NCBI GenBank assembly: GCA_033002965.1
Contig: JAURVB010003386.1
Coordinates: forward strand, 1-64,000
DNA from: Piper betle
Taxonomy: Eukaryota > Streptophyta > Magnoliopsida > Piperales > Piperaceae
DNA length: 64,000 nt
Reading direction: 5' to 3'
In this document: positions 26,301 through 38,234 of the stretch, in pieces
How positions within the stretch are numbered: the stretch's first letter is position 1
Layout of the letters: each line of letters starts with the position of its first letter
The notes under the pieces: generated by a model
Told to the model about the DNA's origin: nothing
Databases searched by the model: none
What the model saw: only the letters and a program-made list of their open reading frames with translations
Made by a program: the position numbers and the translations under genes

Positions 26301-28409
26301 AACTTCTGAAGAAGTCAGATTGCCAATCCAGGATAAATAAGAATAAAATAAAAAATACTTCTAAAAATCTTCACCATGTTTCACAGCACAGACTTATTGA
26401 ATATGTAAGCTTGTGAATGCAATACCTGTTTGATCACTCTCTCTTGCAGCATCCTCCACACTATTGATTTCTATGACAGGATTTGGTTTTGAGTTTGAAT
26501 CTCCAACTTTTTTGGGGTTGACTCAGTCTTCAGTGGCAGGGTAGCATAATTGGGAGGTTTTGATTGAGTGCTTTCACAAGAACATGTAAACGCAGTTGGA
26601 CTGCTCAACTCCTTGCTTACTGAAGGACGTAATTCGTGACAACATTTCGTGTTCTCTGGGGATGAGATAATCCTTCCCAGCATTTTATGGCCATTCATGG
26701 TAATCAAATTTTCCTCTTCATCATCTTCCTTTAGTGTCTCCAACAATTTCTTTCTTACCTCTGTATAAAATATTGAGTCTTGTTCTAGTGACCGTCTATC
26801 CTTCAGAGTGCTATCTTTATGCCCCTTCACATTGACCAGAGCAGATACATAGTTTGTCTTACTCACGGAATGTAAGATTAGCAGAATCAGAAATGTTGCC
26901 GTTGTAAGGAATATTTCCCACGAATAACCAATGCTTCTCATTTCTACCTTCCCGAATCACACTTTTCAATTTCATTCTTGTTTTTTCATCAGAAGGCCGA
27001 GATTCTGTTGAACTTTGGCGGCGTGGTTTCAGAATTACTATCTCGTGTGAGGAGTCATCAGAAATACTGCAAATCTTTTCATTCTTCATCTTATCCTTCC
27101 GACCAAAAAGTTTGTGGTTACTGCCTTTTGGTTTTTGACTGACACATTTCTCCAAAAGGCCCCTGTTGATAATCCATCCATCAAGCAAGCTAGCTGCACT
27201 TAGTTCTTTGCGTGAGTCAGTTTGAGATGCTTTATCTGCTTGAGCATTTTGTAAGCCCTGGATGTGTTTGAAGAGAATTGAACTTGAATCTTGAAGAATT
27301 CGTAAAATGAAATCCTTGTGAGTGTGCACTACTTGAATAGCATTCATAAGGGCATCAGACGGTTGAGTAGCACCAACTATGTTAAGTTCATATGCTTCCA
27401 TGTATTTATTACTTAAAAAGACTTCCAGTGCTTCTCTCAATCTCTCACGAAGGACTGAATCTTTCAGATGCAGCTGCTTTCTAAGGTTATCTTGGTTTGA
27501 TAGCAGGAAACAGCAATAAATGCTTCCAGTGCAGAATTCCTCAATCAATGGGAAGATTTGTCCTACCATTTCTGATTTCTCATCTTTTTTACTGCTTTTC
27601 CAGTAAGCTTTATGAAGCACAAAATTCTGTTTTATCTGTTTAAGGACTAAATCTGACAGTTTCTTCTTGGGCTTCAGCACTTTTGACCATTGAACTTCAT
27701 CCATAACAGCTTTTACACTCGTTATCATCATAGTATCTGGCATAGCCATTGCTCTACTTTCCTCATCCTGAAAACATGTATTACCCTGAAATTTTAAGAT
27801 GTGAATTTCTCTTTTCATGACACTCAAGGTAGGTTTTATTATAAACATACAATGCCATATCTTTCAGCCGCAGGCTCACGTTTCTGAATAGAAGTTGTCG
27901 GCTTTTTTCTGTCACCTGCAAAAACACTTTTAATACAACTTTGCATTGTAATTTAATCCCAAAAAATAGCATTGCTCGTGTTTAAACAGATAGGCTGGAT
28001 TTTCCTGATTGATATTTTTAAAGCTCGGGAACGACTTCGACTAAGAACTCCAGATAAGTTTACAAACAAACACGCATAGTACAACTGAACCAGGTTTAAG
28101 GAGCCACTTTCCAAGCTATCTTTTAAAGAAGGAGCGATCCATTTAAGATTGTATAATACAGAGTAGAAATGGTTGATTCATTATGAATTACTTTCCTTTG
28201 TCATTGAATTTCACAATTTGTTTTTTGATCTTGTAATGTAACTTACCACTATGAGCAAGAGGCGGCCAAACATTCTTTTGCCCATGATCAGAAATAAGGC
28301 GACGAGTAGAGCGGCCTTGTCTGAAGTCGAAGACACTAACAAAGCCTGCCAAACATCCTGCGTAGGCATTCTTGTTTTGTGTAAGGCGTTGCCTTTTCGC
28401 CTTTGCCAT
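23317..28409 (-). CDS. DUF4378-domain protein (TRM/LONGIFOLIA-like)
   Basis: Six exons on the minus strand: 28247-28409, 27851-27915, 26426-27767, 26172-26305, 23999-24188 and 23317-23900, all with GT-AG borders and matching phases. The N-terminus has the family's [19 protein letters not shown] block (residues ~20-40); the middle has the SPNSVLEPF motif; the C-terminal DUF4378 domain includes [15 protein letters not shown] and [11 protein letters not shown]. Proteins of this type often bind microtubules or TON1 and affect cell shape; the function of this member is unknown. Exon 3 needs a +1 skip near 26861-26866 and a -1 correction in a T run at 26508-26513 (A run on the coding strand) to keep the expected reading frame, so the gene or the assembly is flawed there. 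A copia element fills the intron between exons 4 and 5; without it the intron would be about 125 bases. Confidence 0.8.
24279..24529 (+). repeat. 5' LTR of the copia element
   Basis: Matches 25886-26136; contains a TATATAATG box near 24436. It ends CAACG where the 3' copy ends CAACA. Confidence 0.85.
24590..25860 (+). pseudogene. copia pol remnant: reverse transcriptase and RNase H
   Basis: Pieces in shifting frames read [43 protein letters not shown] (YVDD polymerase site near 24917), FLGIEVSR, then RNase H blocks [19 protein letters not shown] and [20 protein letters not shown]. Stops and frame changes (for example TGA after RFD near 24645 and a stop near 25455) make it non-functional. Confidence 0.85.
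25886..26136 (+). repeat. 3' LTR of the copia element
   Basis: Same length as the 5' LTR. It ends 35 bases from the splice donor of host exon 26172-26305 on the minus strand. Confidence 0.85.
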
Positions 28410-30589
28410 GAGAAAAAATACTGTATTTTGACTTTTTTTCACTTGTTATCGTGGCTTGATAACAGTCATTACTTCCCACATTCTTTCCTGTTCAAGTCTG
28501 CTTAAAATATGACAAACCATAGAACACAAAATTAAGTTAAAGTAATGATTTAACAAAAAACATCATGCAAACTTTTGATGCCAACATATAAAAAATGGTT
28601 CCTCACACAACTGTGAAGCTGTAATGTAACACTTACCTTCTATGATGTGCCATGAAGGCAACATGTTCCAAGTATCATCCATGGCACCAAATTTCTCAAC
28701 AAACTATTATACAATCTAAGCTATTTTTAATACTGAATTAGAATTGGTGAATGAGATTCAAACATGAAGATAAACTTGCTCTTATGGCTAAAATCAGAGC
28801 AAATTGTAGTGTGTTTTTCAGAGGAGATCAGAGCTCACCCTTTTCATAGTCTAGATCGGATAATTCGAAAGGTAACGCCTTTGCATGTGGTCACCGGGAA
28901 AAGATCGTCGTTTCCTAGCATGGCCGCTCTGCTAGGAGTCTCTCCGAGTCGTCCATGGCGATCCTGCGCATGTAGACGATCACAAGACGGAAAAAGGAAA
29001 AAAAAAAAAGCTCCATTGCAAGGTGCCCAGGTGGTGAAGTGGCTGCAAGACAGAGCCTTTTTGGTTGTGGAGGTTGGAGCTTCAATCACAAGAGCTTCAG
29101 AAAAGTGATGCTTCTGAATGATATCTGGCATGGAAGGTGGAAGGGGTGGCTGCTACCTGATGATGGAAATTTTGGGTAGAAAAATAGTTTGGCCATTTCT
29201 CCATTCTTACATCACCACCTTCTTCTTCTTCCCTTGCTCTGCTACATGCTATGATTTTCTTCCATGCACAGGTCTATATAAGAGTATATGCACTTAGTGC
29301 TTCTGTACCTTATATGTGTGTGTAATTCTATCAACTATGAAGCTTTATCTTGCATTCTAAAATGATTGATTATTATGATCTTGATAGATAGAGCATAAAT
29401 GAATGAATTTCTTGTTCTTATTGGGATTGTTTTGATGGGTAAGTTTTGGGTTTTCTTTGGTGTTGTTATAGATAAACTGGTTTTAATTAACCCCAATTTA
29501 ATGTTAGCTTAACATTTAGAAATTGCCATAGTTTAATCTCATTGCGAATAATAAAAAATGAAACAACAAACCCACATTAAAGAACTACGAAAAACGATAA
29601 GAAAATTATGCATTTTCGATACTCCATACAATTAATTAGATCAGGATTTTCTCGTAAAAATGACAGACTTACAAATGCACTTCATCTTGAGGCCCACTTA
29701 AGATCATCTGGTCTCCAATTTAGTTTAGACTTGTTTGCATTTAGTTCATGAGCTGTTCTTAGTTCACCTAATGTGATCAGAAAAAAAACTTAGTTCAACA
29801 CATAATTAGTGTAATATTTAGCTTGAATTTTATGCCCAAAATTGACTTTTTACATAGTTGGATTTGTACTCTCAATTCTGGTTGGAAGCACCATCTCATA
29901 TTTAATAAACACCATTTGATAAATTAATACAATTACAACTTGCCAACAAACTAATTTAATTCAGTCAATCTTATCTCCTTGTTAGAACACATGAAAAATA
30001 CCCATACATGTCTTGCAAGTGAAGAACGTCAAATACATAATCTCAATATACTTCTAAAAATTGGCATAATTTTTGTGTAAAAAATGTCATTATAGAGATT
30101 TTTTTTGGGTAAAATAATAAAGGGTATAACATTTTTTTCCACACAAGAAGAAGGATCTAGACTTGACACCATGGGTTCCTTACCTAAGTACAAGTAGAAT
30201 TTGTTCCTTACCTAAGTTTGCAATTAACATCACTTGATTACTCATATGGAAGATAATTAGGTGCAACGACTCAAAATAAAACCAAATCAACAGTTTTTAT
30301 TAATATTCGCTAACCGTCGCTAAACCAAACTTATATGGGCAACTTTCACAACATATAAGCTATGGCTGTACAAATTAAGAACTAATACTGGGTAATTAAA
30401 CATGGATTATTTGACCACATATCCAATGTTAATCTTGTGATATAATTCTCAGGTTTTAGTTGTTGGGCTTATAATTTACTGCAATTTTATTGCATACCAT
30501 AGATACATCAAATTAGTACAGCAACCAGCCTAGACGCTAGAATTATTAATAGGATAATGAAAAAATAAAATTTTTGCGGTGAATTAGGA
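28410..30589. other. Promoter/leader side of the DUF4378 gene and intergenic DNA
   Basis: Directly upstream (minus strand) of the DUF4378 start. A TATATAG box at about 29276-29282 on the minus strand could be its promoter, giving a long leader, possibly with an intron. From 29400 on, the DNA is AT-rich with no recognised gene. Confidence 0.4.
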
Positions 30590-31145
30590 AAGGATATAGA
30601 GCGAGCCAACTCGTGAACATTTGACATTCGACTTGGTTTGATTTGACTCGAAATTCGACATTTAAATGTTCGAGTTCGAATCCTTGGAACCGAGTTTGAG
30701 CAAGACAGTATTCGACTTCGAGTCGTAGTTCGACTCGAACTCAACTTCGATAAAATAATATAATAATATAATCTTTATATTATATATATACTAATAAATT
30801 TAATTGTAATTAGTTATATTTATTTATATGTAATATAATAACAAAGTAGTGAAATAGTTTATCGGTTTGAATAGGGGGTCGCTCTTTTGAAGTAGCCACG
30901 ACTTTTGTTATAGATGGTCATGTGTTCAATCCGACTTCATTTTTTTAAAATGAGTTACTTTTCACTTTACAATCAAGCTGGTCTCGAACTTGTCAAAATT
31001 AACTAGTTTAAATGTATTTGAGTCGAGCTCGAGTATGCATGTTTAAAATTCGTTTGATTTCAAACCAAATTCGAATAAACTTCGAATTATTCGAGTCGAG
31101 TTCGAATAAAAGTTGAGCTCGACTCGCTCACTAATTTAACAAATA
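30590..31145. repeat. CGAGTCGAG-rich repeat, hAT-like non-autonomous element candidate
   Basis: Left part starts GAGCGAGCCAACTCGTGAAC, right part ends GAGCTCGACTCGCTCAC, giving inverted GAGCGAG ends. Both flanks are rich in TTCGA/CTCGA words, with an AT-rich middle. The centre (30880-30945) has GGTCATGTGTTCAATCC, like the T-arm half of tRNA-Phe. Relatives lie at about 33130-33665, 35010-35540 and 56430-56640. Confidence 0.55.
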
Positions 31146-31940
31146 ATTAGCATTATGTAATGCATCAATATGTCACAGAGGCCCAACAACCTGTGGCATA
31201 ATGCAACTTTGAAGGCTTTCATGTTCTGACGATCAATGTCATCATCTTCTTCGCATGGGATACTTTACTTGATACACCTGCAAATCTGCCAACTTTCATG
31301 CAAAGGTTTTGCTTCTTTTTGAAGATATATGATAAGTGAGATAAGAGATCCAATGGAAGACGCTTGTAGGGGAAGACAATCCTCAATACCATGAGCACAC
31401 TCAGGGACTGAATAATTTGACCCACCTGCCTACGATGAGCTTTTGGGGGTCCTTCCTTTGGCTGCTAAGCCCTAACCTTGTCTCCACTTTAGCAGGAGGG
31501 GGTTCAATGGTGCGACACATGCAATGGCCAAATTAAAGCTATGCTACTTTGTCGATGCCTTGTGCTATCCATGCAATTGTCTTCTTAGTTAAATACACGA
31601 TAGATGCAGATATCTTCAAATAAGCTATAGCTGTCATATATATATTGATTCTGAAGCTGGTCCAACCTTAATGTCACAAAGTTTTTATATCCATACATAA
31701 TATAATCCTACCCATCCATAAAGATGGAAATTTTTTAACACTTCCCAAAACGAACAAGCATTTTAATTTTAGCTGTCACTTGGAAAACCACGTTGAATTA
31801 AGCTCTAATACAATATTGAATTAACAATAGATGCTAAAAACTTCTAAAGGAACACACACGCACTCTCTTGAATTACTGAGTTTTCTTAGGTAAATTTACC
31901 AAAAAGAAGCAAAAAAAAAAGCAGCTAAAATTATGTTGCA
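31146..31940. other. Intergenic DNA with one unidentified minus-strand frame
   Basis: A 68-codon minus-strand frame at 31219-31425 and open stretches in neighbouring frames to ~31500 have coding-like composition but match no family I recognise. This may be a decayed gene fragment. Confidence 0.3.
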
Positions 31941-31942
31941 AT

Positions 31943-32430
31943 CATAGTTGCAAAAATCAGAATGGAGCATTGAATCGAATTAGAAATGAGTCATTGAATC
32001 AAACCAATTCATTAAAAATCAAACAAAAATCGATTTATTTGAATCAGTCATTGATCTCTCCTTCATGCCCCGCGTCATTTTAGAACACGTTATTAAATTA
32101 TTATTAGTTATATTTTATTTTATTTTATATTTTTAGAATTTATTTTATTATCATTGACTTGAATAATGAACGTGTCAATTTTTATTAACTAAAATAACTT
32201 CCTTGTAATGTGGCTGCCTTCACAATTTCCCCCCCCACCCACCGGCCCCCGGATCGGCCAGCCGCCCCCACGCCCCGTCCCCTACCGCTCCCCGCCACCC
32301 CGTCCCCTACCGCTCCCCCCGCCACCCCGTCCCCTACCGCTCCCCCGCCACCCCGTCCCCCCCGCCCCCTATCTCCGGTTACCCTGGTGGCCCCGGCTCT
32401 CGATCCATGTGACATCAATCTCCAGGTTGG
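31943..32430 (+). mobile_element. hAT-like GC-core element, truncated copy
   Basis: Begins CATAGTTGCAAAAATCAG, the same end type as the elements at 33884 and 60936, and shares their AT-rich TTATTAAATTATTATTAGTT-type module before a C-rich core (32230-32380). The expected opposite end was not found. Confidence 0.45.
32273..32362 (+). repeat. C-rich tandem repeat, about 26-bp unit
   Basis: Three units of 25, 27 and 26 bases, each starting CCCCGTCCCCTACCGCTCC, plus a partial fourth. It forms the core of the truncated hAT-like element. Confidence 0.85.
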
Positions 32431-33129
32431 GCCAAAGGGAGGGTACCTTCATTAAAAAAAAAAAAGCTCCCATAAATAAGATCATAAATTTCCACTTGTC
32501 AACAGAGGAGTTGAAGATGAGAGCATTTTGATGATGGCGTTAAATTTATGATAAACAACAAGTGCAATAGTTGGAAGCATATGCTTTGGTTCTATCATCA
32601 ATGGCATGGAGAATTGCAGCAAATTTAGTGACGCAAGACAAAACAAAGCCGGCGGACCGCAACGAATTAACGATGATGCTCTACAAGCCACTTAATTGAA
32701 ACGTTGAACTAATCAAATTACTGACATCATTTTATACACAACAAAACCTCAAATAACTGCTTATAACCATAGTTCCATATAATAAGTCCACATCCCCAGG
32801 TAAACTATATTTCTTTAAATTGTAATTTTGCTGCGTAATATGATTGAAGAGTTTTTAAGGAACTAAAAAGGAGAGAGTTACAAGCAATCAACCCATACCC
32901 TTCTCAACTTGAAGGATAATAGTTGGATTACCAAATGTTCTCTTTCTTCTCCTTGCCTTCTTCAGAATCCACTCTGTTTCTGTATACTGTTAGCATGAGA
33001 AGAAAAAGTTCATTTCATGAGAGATCTTGCTTTACATCAGATAGCATGATGTACAATTTCAATTAACAGTGGATATGAATATCAGTAGCCGCACTAGGTG
33101 TTAACTATTTCAACTTCTGTGGATAATAG
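32431..33129. other. Intergenic DNA with no recognised gene
   Basis: Unique-looking, moderately AT-rich sequence; no gene, RNA or clear repeat seen. Confidence 0.5.
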
Positions 33130-33665
33130 GTTTCAGCTTATATTTGACAAATGAGCATGAAAAGTCGAAAGATGATAAAACATGTCCAATGCATTGCGAA
33201 GCTCAATTAAACGCCGATATGCTCGATGATCGACTCGAAAAAGTCGATTTGAAGCTCAAATCGATATTAAACAACCCTGGCTTGAGCTTGTACCTTTACA
33301 CCTCGGCTCAATTTGAAGCTCAATACTTTAAACAAGGAATAAGATTTTTGATCATATTTATCTTAAATTTATTTATATAAATATAATTAAATATAAAATA
33401 TCATTATATGACATCAAATTAAATAAATTTATGCATAATTAAGTTATCTTTTATGCATAATTATGTCAAATTTGAAATTTTTAATTAAAAATTAAATTTT
33501 AGAATAAATTGTACGAAAAAAACAACATCAATATATACAAATTAGCTACCTTAAACTCGACCCAAACTTTCTACGCTCAAATATTTTTAACTTGACTTGA
33601 ATTCGAAATCAAACAAATCGAACTTGAACTAAGCAAAACTCATCTCAACTAGTTCGATAAACACC
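33130..33665. repeat. CGAGTCGAG-family repeat
   Basis: Rich in GCTCGA/TTCGA words at both sides of an AT-rich middle, like 30590-31145. The right end, ...TTCGATAAACACCCCTA, reads TAGGGGTGTTTATCGAA on the other strand, a common hAT-type terminus. Confidence 0.5.
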
Positions 33666-33883
33666 CCTACCTAAAACAAAGAAGAACTTTTAAAAAATAT
33701 ATATATATAAAAAACATATTGCTATAACTTGTAAAGCCTTGTTGGGGATTTAAAGCCTCGTGTATGATGGGAAACTTCACTTCAAGGAAGAATTTCACGA
33801 TAACATATATTATTGCTACGTGTATCCAGAAATATGCAAGCGAACTAGTTTGTGCACGACCAGTATGGAAGGAATATTTTACT

Positions 33884-34588
33884 CACATATGCATAAATCG
33901 GCCGATTCCACTCGAAATTGGCCGATTTAAATCGGATTGGCGGCAATCCAATTTAAAAAATAACGTGAATTGGCTAGGCTCAAATCGGTCTCCGAATTGG
34001 CCGATTCAAGCCTATTTTACCCGATTTCGACAGGTTGGGCAGCGAGGGGGGGGGGCAAGGCTGGGGGGCAACGGCGGCATGGGATGGGGCAGCGAGGGCA
34101 AGCGGCCAGGCGGGGCGGGGCGAGCTACGAGGATGGGGCCGGGCAGGGGGAGCTGCAAGGGCGGCTTCGGGGTGAAAGGCAAGGAGGGGGGGGGTGGACA
34201 GGGCAATAGGGTGGCGAGGGCGGGATAGGGGGCGAAGGGTGGGCGACGGGGGCAGCAGCGGTGGGGGCCATCAGGGGAGGGTATATGAGCGGCGGCAGGG
34301 GAGAACTAGGGATGAAATAAGTGGCATTCTTGTAATTAAAAGTTGACTCGACTCTGACTCGAGTCAAAAATAATAAATAACTCCAAATAATTTTAAAAAA
34401 TCCAAAAAATATAAAAAATATCATAAAATGTAATACACATTATAACATGAAAATTACATCAGAATAACATATTCTATACTAATAACCCACTAATTTTAAT
34501 TAAGTTAAAATTTTTGTATATGACCAATTCAGGCTGATTCAATTGAACCGATTCCTGTCCGATTTTGATTCTGATTTTTGCAACCATG
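33884..34588 (-). mobile_element. hAT-like non-autonomous element with G-rich core
   Basis: Ends are CACATATGCATAAATCGG (left) and the reverse complement of CATGGTTGCAAAAATC (right). Flanks ATTTTACT (33876-33883) and GTTTTACT (34589-34596) form an 8-bp duplication with one mismatch, as hAT elements make. Inside are a G-rich core (34030-34310) and the ACTCGAGTCAAAAATAATAA module shared with local gypsy LTRs. Frames inside the core are low-complexity artefacts. Confidence 0.72.
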
Positions 34589-35009
34589 GTTTTACTTACT
34601 ACTCGTCTCTCTTTCCTTGTAAAAAAGAAAAAGCCACTATCCATCTCTTTATCTGATTCTATAGTTTTCCATATGGGTTCATGCATGCACGAGAATTATG
34701 TCTTAAAAAAGCTTTTTCACAAGTGACGTACTGAAATCTTGATTTTTTATACTAAATATCAAGGAGATTGTGCAAATAAATGCATCAAACTTGCAGCACA
34801 ATAAAATGAGGCCAGCTTCAAAGTATTTTAGGCCATTCATGATTTAATCTTCTACTTCCACCTAATAACAAACAAAAATATGTCGGGGCCATGGATCTAA
34901 AACTAGGAACCATGCAATTAAAAATGACAAAATTTTAATGGCTAAATGCCTTTCCTGATGCTCAAACTCCTCCTTTGTCCAGGTTGGGGACTAGGGACTA
35001 TGGCTGTTA

Positions 35010-35540
35010 ATTGAATAAGTCAGTTCAAGAGTATTTGGTATTTAGTTCGACTCGACTCGAAACTCGACATTTAAATGCTTAAATTTAAACTCGACTTGAA
35101 CTCGAATCCTACGAGTCAAGAGTTTGAGAAAGACAATGTTCGAGTCGACTCGTTATAGTTATAACTTAAACTCAGTTCGAAGTCGACTTATAGCTCGACT
35201 TGATAATATTATATAATAATATACATAATATCACTTACTTATTCAAAATATATTTAAATTTATAAATAAATATTATTATTGACTACGTACTAAAAGATGG
35301 TAGTGGTAGGGGTATTTATTTTTTATTTTTTTTTATTTTTTATTAAATTTAAGTTGTCCTTATAATCAAATGATCTAGATTAAAATTTGAAACAAAAACA
35401 TTATCTAACCCCAGCTAAGATAATATATATATATAATTATAACTAATTATATTTATTTATATATAATAAAATAATAAAATATCGTCATAACTCAGTTGGG
35501 AGAAGAGCGTTAGATTGGAGACTTGAAGCATACCGGAGCA
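35010..35540. repeat. CGAGTCGAG-family repeat containing tRNA-like sequence
   Basis: Opens TATGGCTGTTAATTGAATAAG and continues with dense TCGACTCGA words to ~35210, then an AT-rich tract and a tRNA-like stretch. Same orientation as 30590-31145. Confidence 0.5.
35483..35531 (+). repeat. tRNA-Phe-like fragment (SINE-type or tRNA pseudogene)
   Basis: CATAACTCAGTTGGGAGAAG followed by GAGCGTTAGATTGGAGACTTG closely follows the D-arm and anticodon-arm half of plant tRNA-Phe, including the A box. There is no matching T-arm or acceptor stem, so it is not a working tRNA. Confidence 0.55.
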
Positions 35541-35764
35541 TCAGCGAGGTTGCCACTCAAGATTTAATGAGATGGCAATCACAAACATAATTGGGATCCG
35601 ACTGCAGACTAAACAAGATCCATGGCTAGCTAGTTGTCTGCAGATTATAATCAGTAAAAAATGAAGCCAGCGAGCAAGAGAAAGAAAAAACAAGTCTCTA
35701 CTAGGACTGAACACGTGAAGATCGGCTCTATTCCCGCTAATTCCCATCAAGTGACAGGAAATGG

Positions 35765-36310
35765 AACTTCAAACTTTGAAGATAGATTTGGTGAACAAAT
35801 CAGCAACTAGATAATGTGTAAGAATGTAATTTAAGCGAACTCCAGCAGTATGAACTTTCACAAGTACAAAATGGCAAACTATCTCGATATGTTTAGTTTC
35901 TTATGAATATCAGCTTGATTATCCCTCAAACCTTCATTTGTGTTCTAAAGTGGAAATCTAATCCAGTAACAAGAGTTTAAATCCAAAACTGCAAACAAGT
36001 CAACAATTGAACAAGTAAGGGTTGCTCAGCCTCAGCACTTGACCTGGTAAGGGCATTCTATTTTCTGCCCTTTCAAATAACTAAATTACCACCAAGAAAG
36101 AAACTACTCGTAGAATGCCCTCCACAGGTAGACCACGACCAATCAACATCCGCAAAACACTGAATATTTGTAACATCATCAAGCCTGGAAAGCATATAGC
36201 AAAATCTTTGCAAAATAACTACTCAAGCATCTCAAAATTCTAAGCATAGCATCCCACTGAGGTTGACAAGATGCCTTCTAAGAAAGGACACTAACATTTT
36301 GATACTAATA
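35765..36310 (-). pseudogene. Decayed copia RNase H region
   Basis: On the minus strand, fragments in several frames resemble copia RNase H: FADVDWSWSTCGGHSTSSFF, LGGNLVI and RSSAEAE, then a tail with LVADLFTKS. Stops and shifts are frequent. This remnant abuts the gypsy sequence at about 36320. Confidence 0.65.
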
Positions 36311-36361
36311 ACAACATCTTAGGGCCTGTATGCTAGATCTTGGAGGCGACTGGGCAAAGCA

Positions 36362-36403
36362 TTTGCCTTTGGTGAAATTCGCTTTGCCTTTGGTGAAATT
36401 CGC
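36362..36403 (+). repeat. 21-bp tandem duplication in the integrase remnant
   Basis: TTTGCCTTTGGTGAAATTCGC occurs twice in a row (21-base unit), an in-frame seven-codon duplication in the integrase core. Confidence 0.9.
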
Positions 36404-36464
36404 TTACAACAACAGTTATCAGGCTAGTATTAGGATGACACCATTTGAAGCGCTATATGGTAGG

Positions 36465-37524
36465 TGATCGAATAATGTTAGTGCCATGCAAGTATACACG
36501 GTCGAAACAAGTAACATAATAATAAATTAGAGTATAGTTCCCACATAGATGAATTTCCTTAAATTAATTAAAGAAAATCAAATTAAAAGCAAAACAAAAA
36601 TTTAAATAATAATTTTAAATAAAATGAGAAATTAAAATAATAAAACTCATTCTAGAGTCGAATTTCCCTTAACATGGTGACTCCCGCTTCTTCATGCATT
36701 TATTATTTTACCTCAATTTCTACCTCCAAGTGATAATTGATTAATCAACAAAATAATACATTAAGATTTACCTTACAATCGCATACGATGTTGTATATCT
36801 TCTGACCACAACGACAATGTCAAAAGACTCGTCGTATGATAAATTATCAATGACTAATCTAATTAATTTCTCCCAAAATCTAATCAAACCTCATGATCTA
36901 AGATATAGACGATCAATCTATTTTTAGCATTTAAAATATGATAATTCAAACGATCTGATTGAATAAAAGAATAAGAGCTTGAAATGAATTCAATATTTAA
37001 TTATATCATGTAAAGTTACATTCTTCATTAGAACGAAATAAAAGACTACTCAATAATAAAAATAAAAAACAATATAAAAAAAACTAATTTTCATTATGTA
37101 AGAGAAAGAAATTACAAAAACTAGAAATATTTTCTTCCACTAAACTGCTAAGCCAAAAGTTGAGATATGATCAATAACAAATGACCACCCCTTTATATAG
37201 AAGTGGAGATACAAGAATTCGAAGAGGGTATTCACAAATCGACGTAGTGTAATTAATTATGATGTCGCTTCAAGTTTCCAACTCATCGACTCCATTGAAC
37301 ACCATAACTTGTAGCCATTGAGTGGCCATGACTTTTCAATTCTAAAGTTTAATTTATTCATCTTTTTCTGCATTTAAACACCAAAATTAAGCATATCTAA
37401 TAAAATATTAATTGAACACCAAAAAATAAAGTAAAATATCACTTAATTAACAATGTTTATACCCGGGAATTACAAAATTACATTAAAAATATGGGTAAAT
37501 ATTGTATACTTTAAACACTTAACA
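36465..37524 (+). mobile_element. Solo LTR nested in the gypsy integrase
   Basis: The insert starts TGATCGAATAATG and ends CACTTAACA, with GTAGG directly on each side (36460-36464 and 37525-37529), a perfect 5-bp target duplication. It interrupts the integrase right after the ALYGR motif. The beginning, with GTGCCATGCAAGTATACACG, resembles Tat/Ogre-type gypsy LTRs, but that assignment is tentative. Confidence 0.88.
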
Positions 37525-38198
37525 GTAGGCCGTGCAGATCCCCAGTGTGTTGGGTACAAGGCAGTGAGCCGATGATAGTTGGACCAGAGATGGTTCAATA
37601 GACACAGGATGTGGTTGTGCAGATTAAAAAGAGAATGAGGTCAGCTCATGACCGACAGAGAAGCTATGCTGATCAATGCCGACGTGAGGTTCACTTCATG
37701 GTCGGAGAATATGTTTTTCTAAAGGTGTTACCAACCAAGGGAAACATGAGATTTGGTATGCGTGGGAAGCTTAGCCTACGGTACATAGGACCATTTGATG
37801 TTCTAAAACGTGTAGGTCAGGTGGCCTATCGCTTGGCATTGCTACCTCACCTATCAACCATACACTCAGTGTTCCACGTGTCCTTATTGAAGAAGTACCA
37901 CCCAGGTAACTCTCACGTAATCAGTTTCCAAGAGATAGAACTATGTCCTGACTTGACGTATCCAGAGGATGCAACGAGGATAGTTGACCGTCAAGTAAAG
38001 ACCCTTAGACATAAGCAGGTTCCCTTACTACGAGTGCAGTGGAATCAACGCGGAGTAGAAGAATCTACATGGGAGCGTGAGGATGAGATCAGGAGGAGGT
38101 ATCCTGAGTTGTTGGAGCAGCCAGCTTCTAGACCGGGTACTCCACTTTCTAACCTTGATTACAGTTACAACATTATGTTTGACGCCTCCTTGATTTAA
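37525..38198 (+). pseudogene. gypsy integrase C-terminus with chromodomain-like tail
   Basis: From 37611 an open frame of 195 codons includes the GPF-type block (YIGPFDVLKRVGQVAYRL), HSVFHVSLLKKYHPG and a tail with VQWNQRGVEESTWEREDEI, typical of Del/Tekay chromoviruses. A TAG (37599-37601) interrupts the frame just upstream, in addition to the solo LTR break. Confidence 0.85.
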
Positions 38199-38234
38199 AA
38201 TTTCGAGGATGAAATTTTTATAAGGAGGGAAGGT

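Noticed and set aside
31219..31425. 68-codon minus-strand frame as a gene
   Set aside because: No family recognised and open stretches change frame; listed only as an unidentified remnant.
35483..35531. Functional tRNA-Phe gene
   Set aside because: The T arm and acceptor stem are missing and the anticodon arm is altered.
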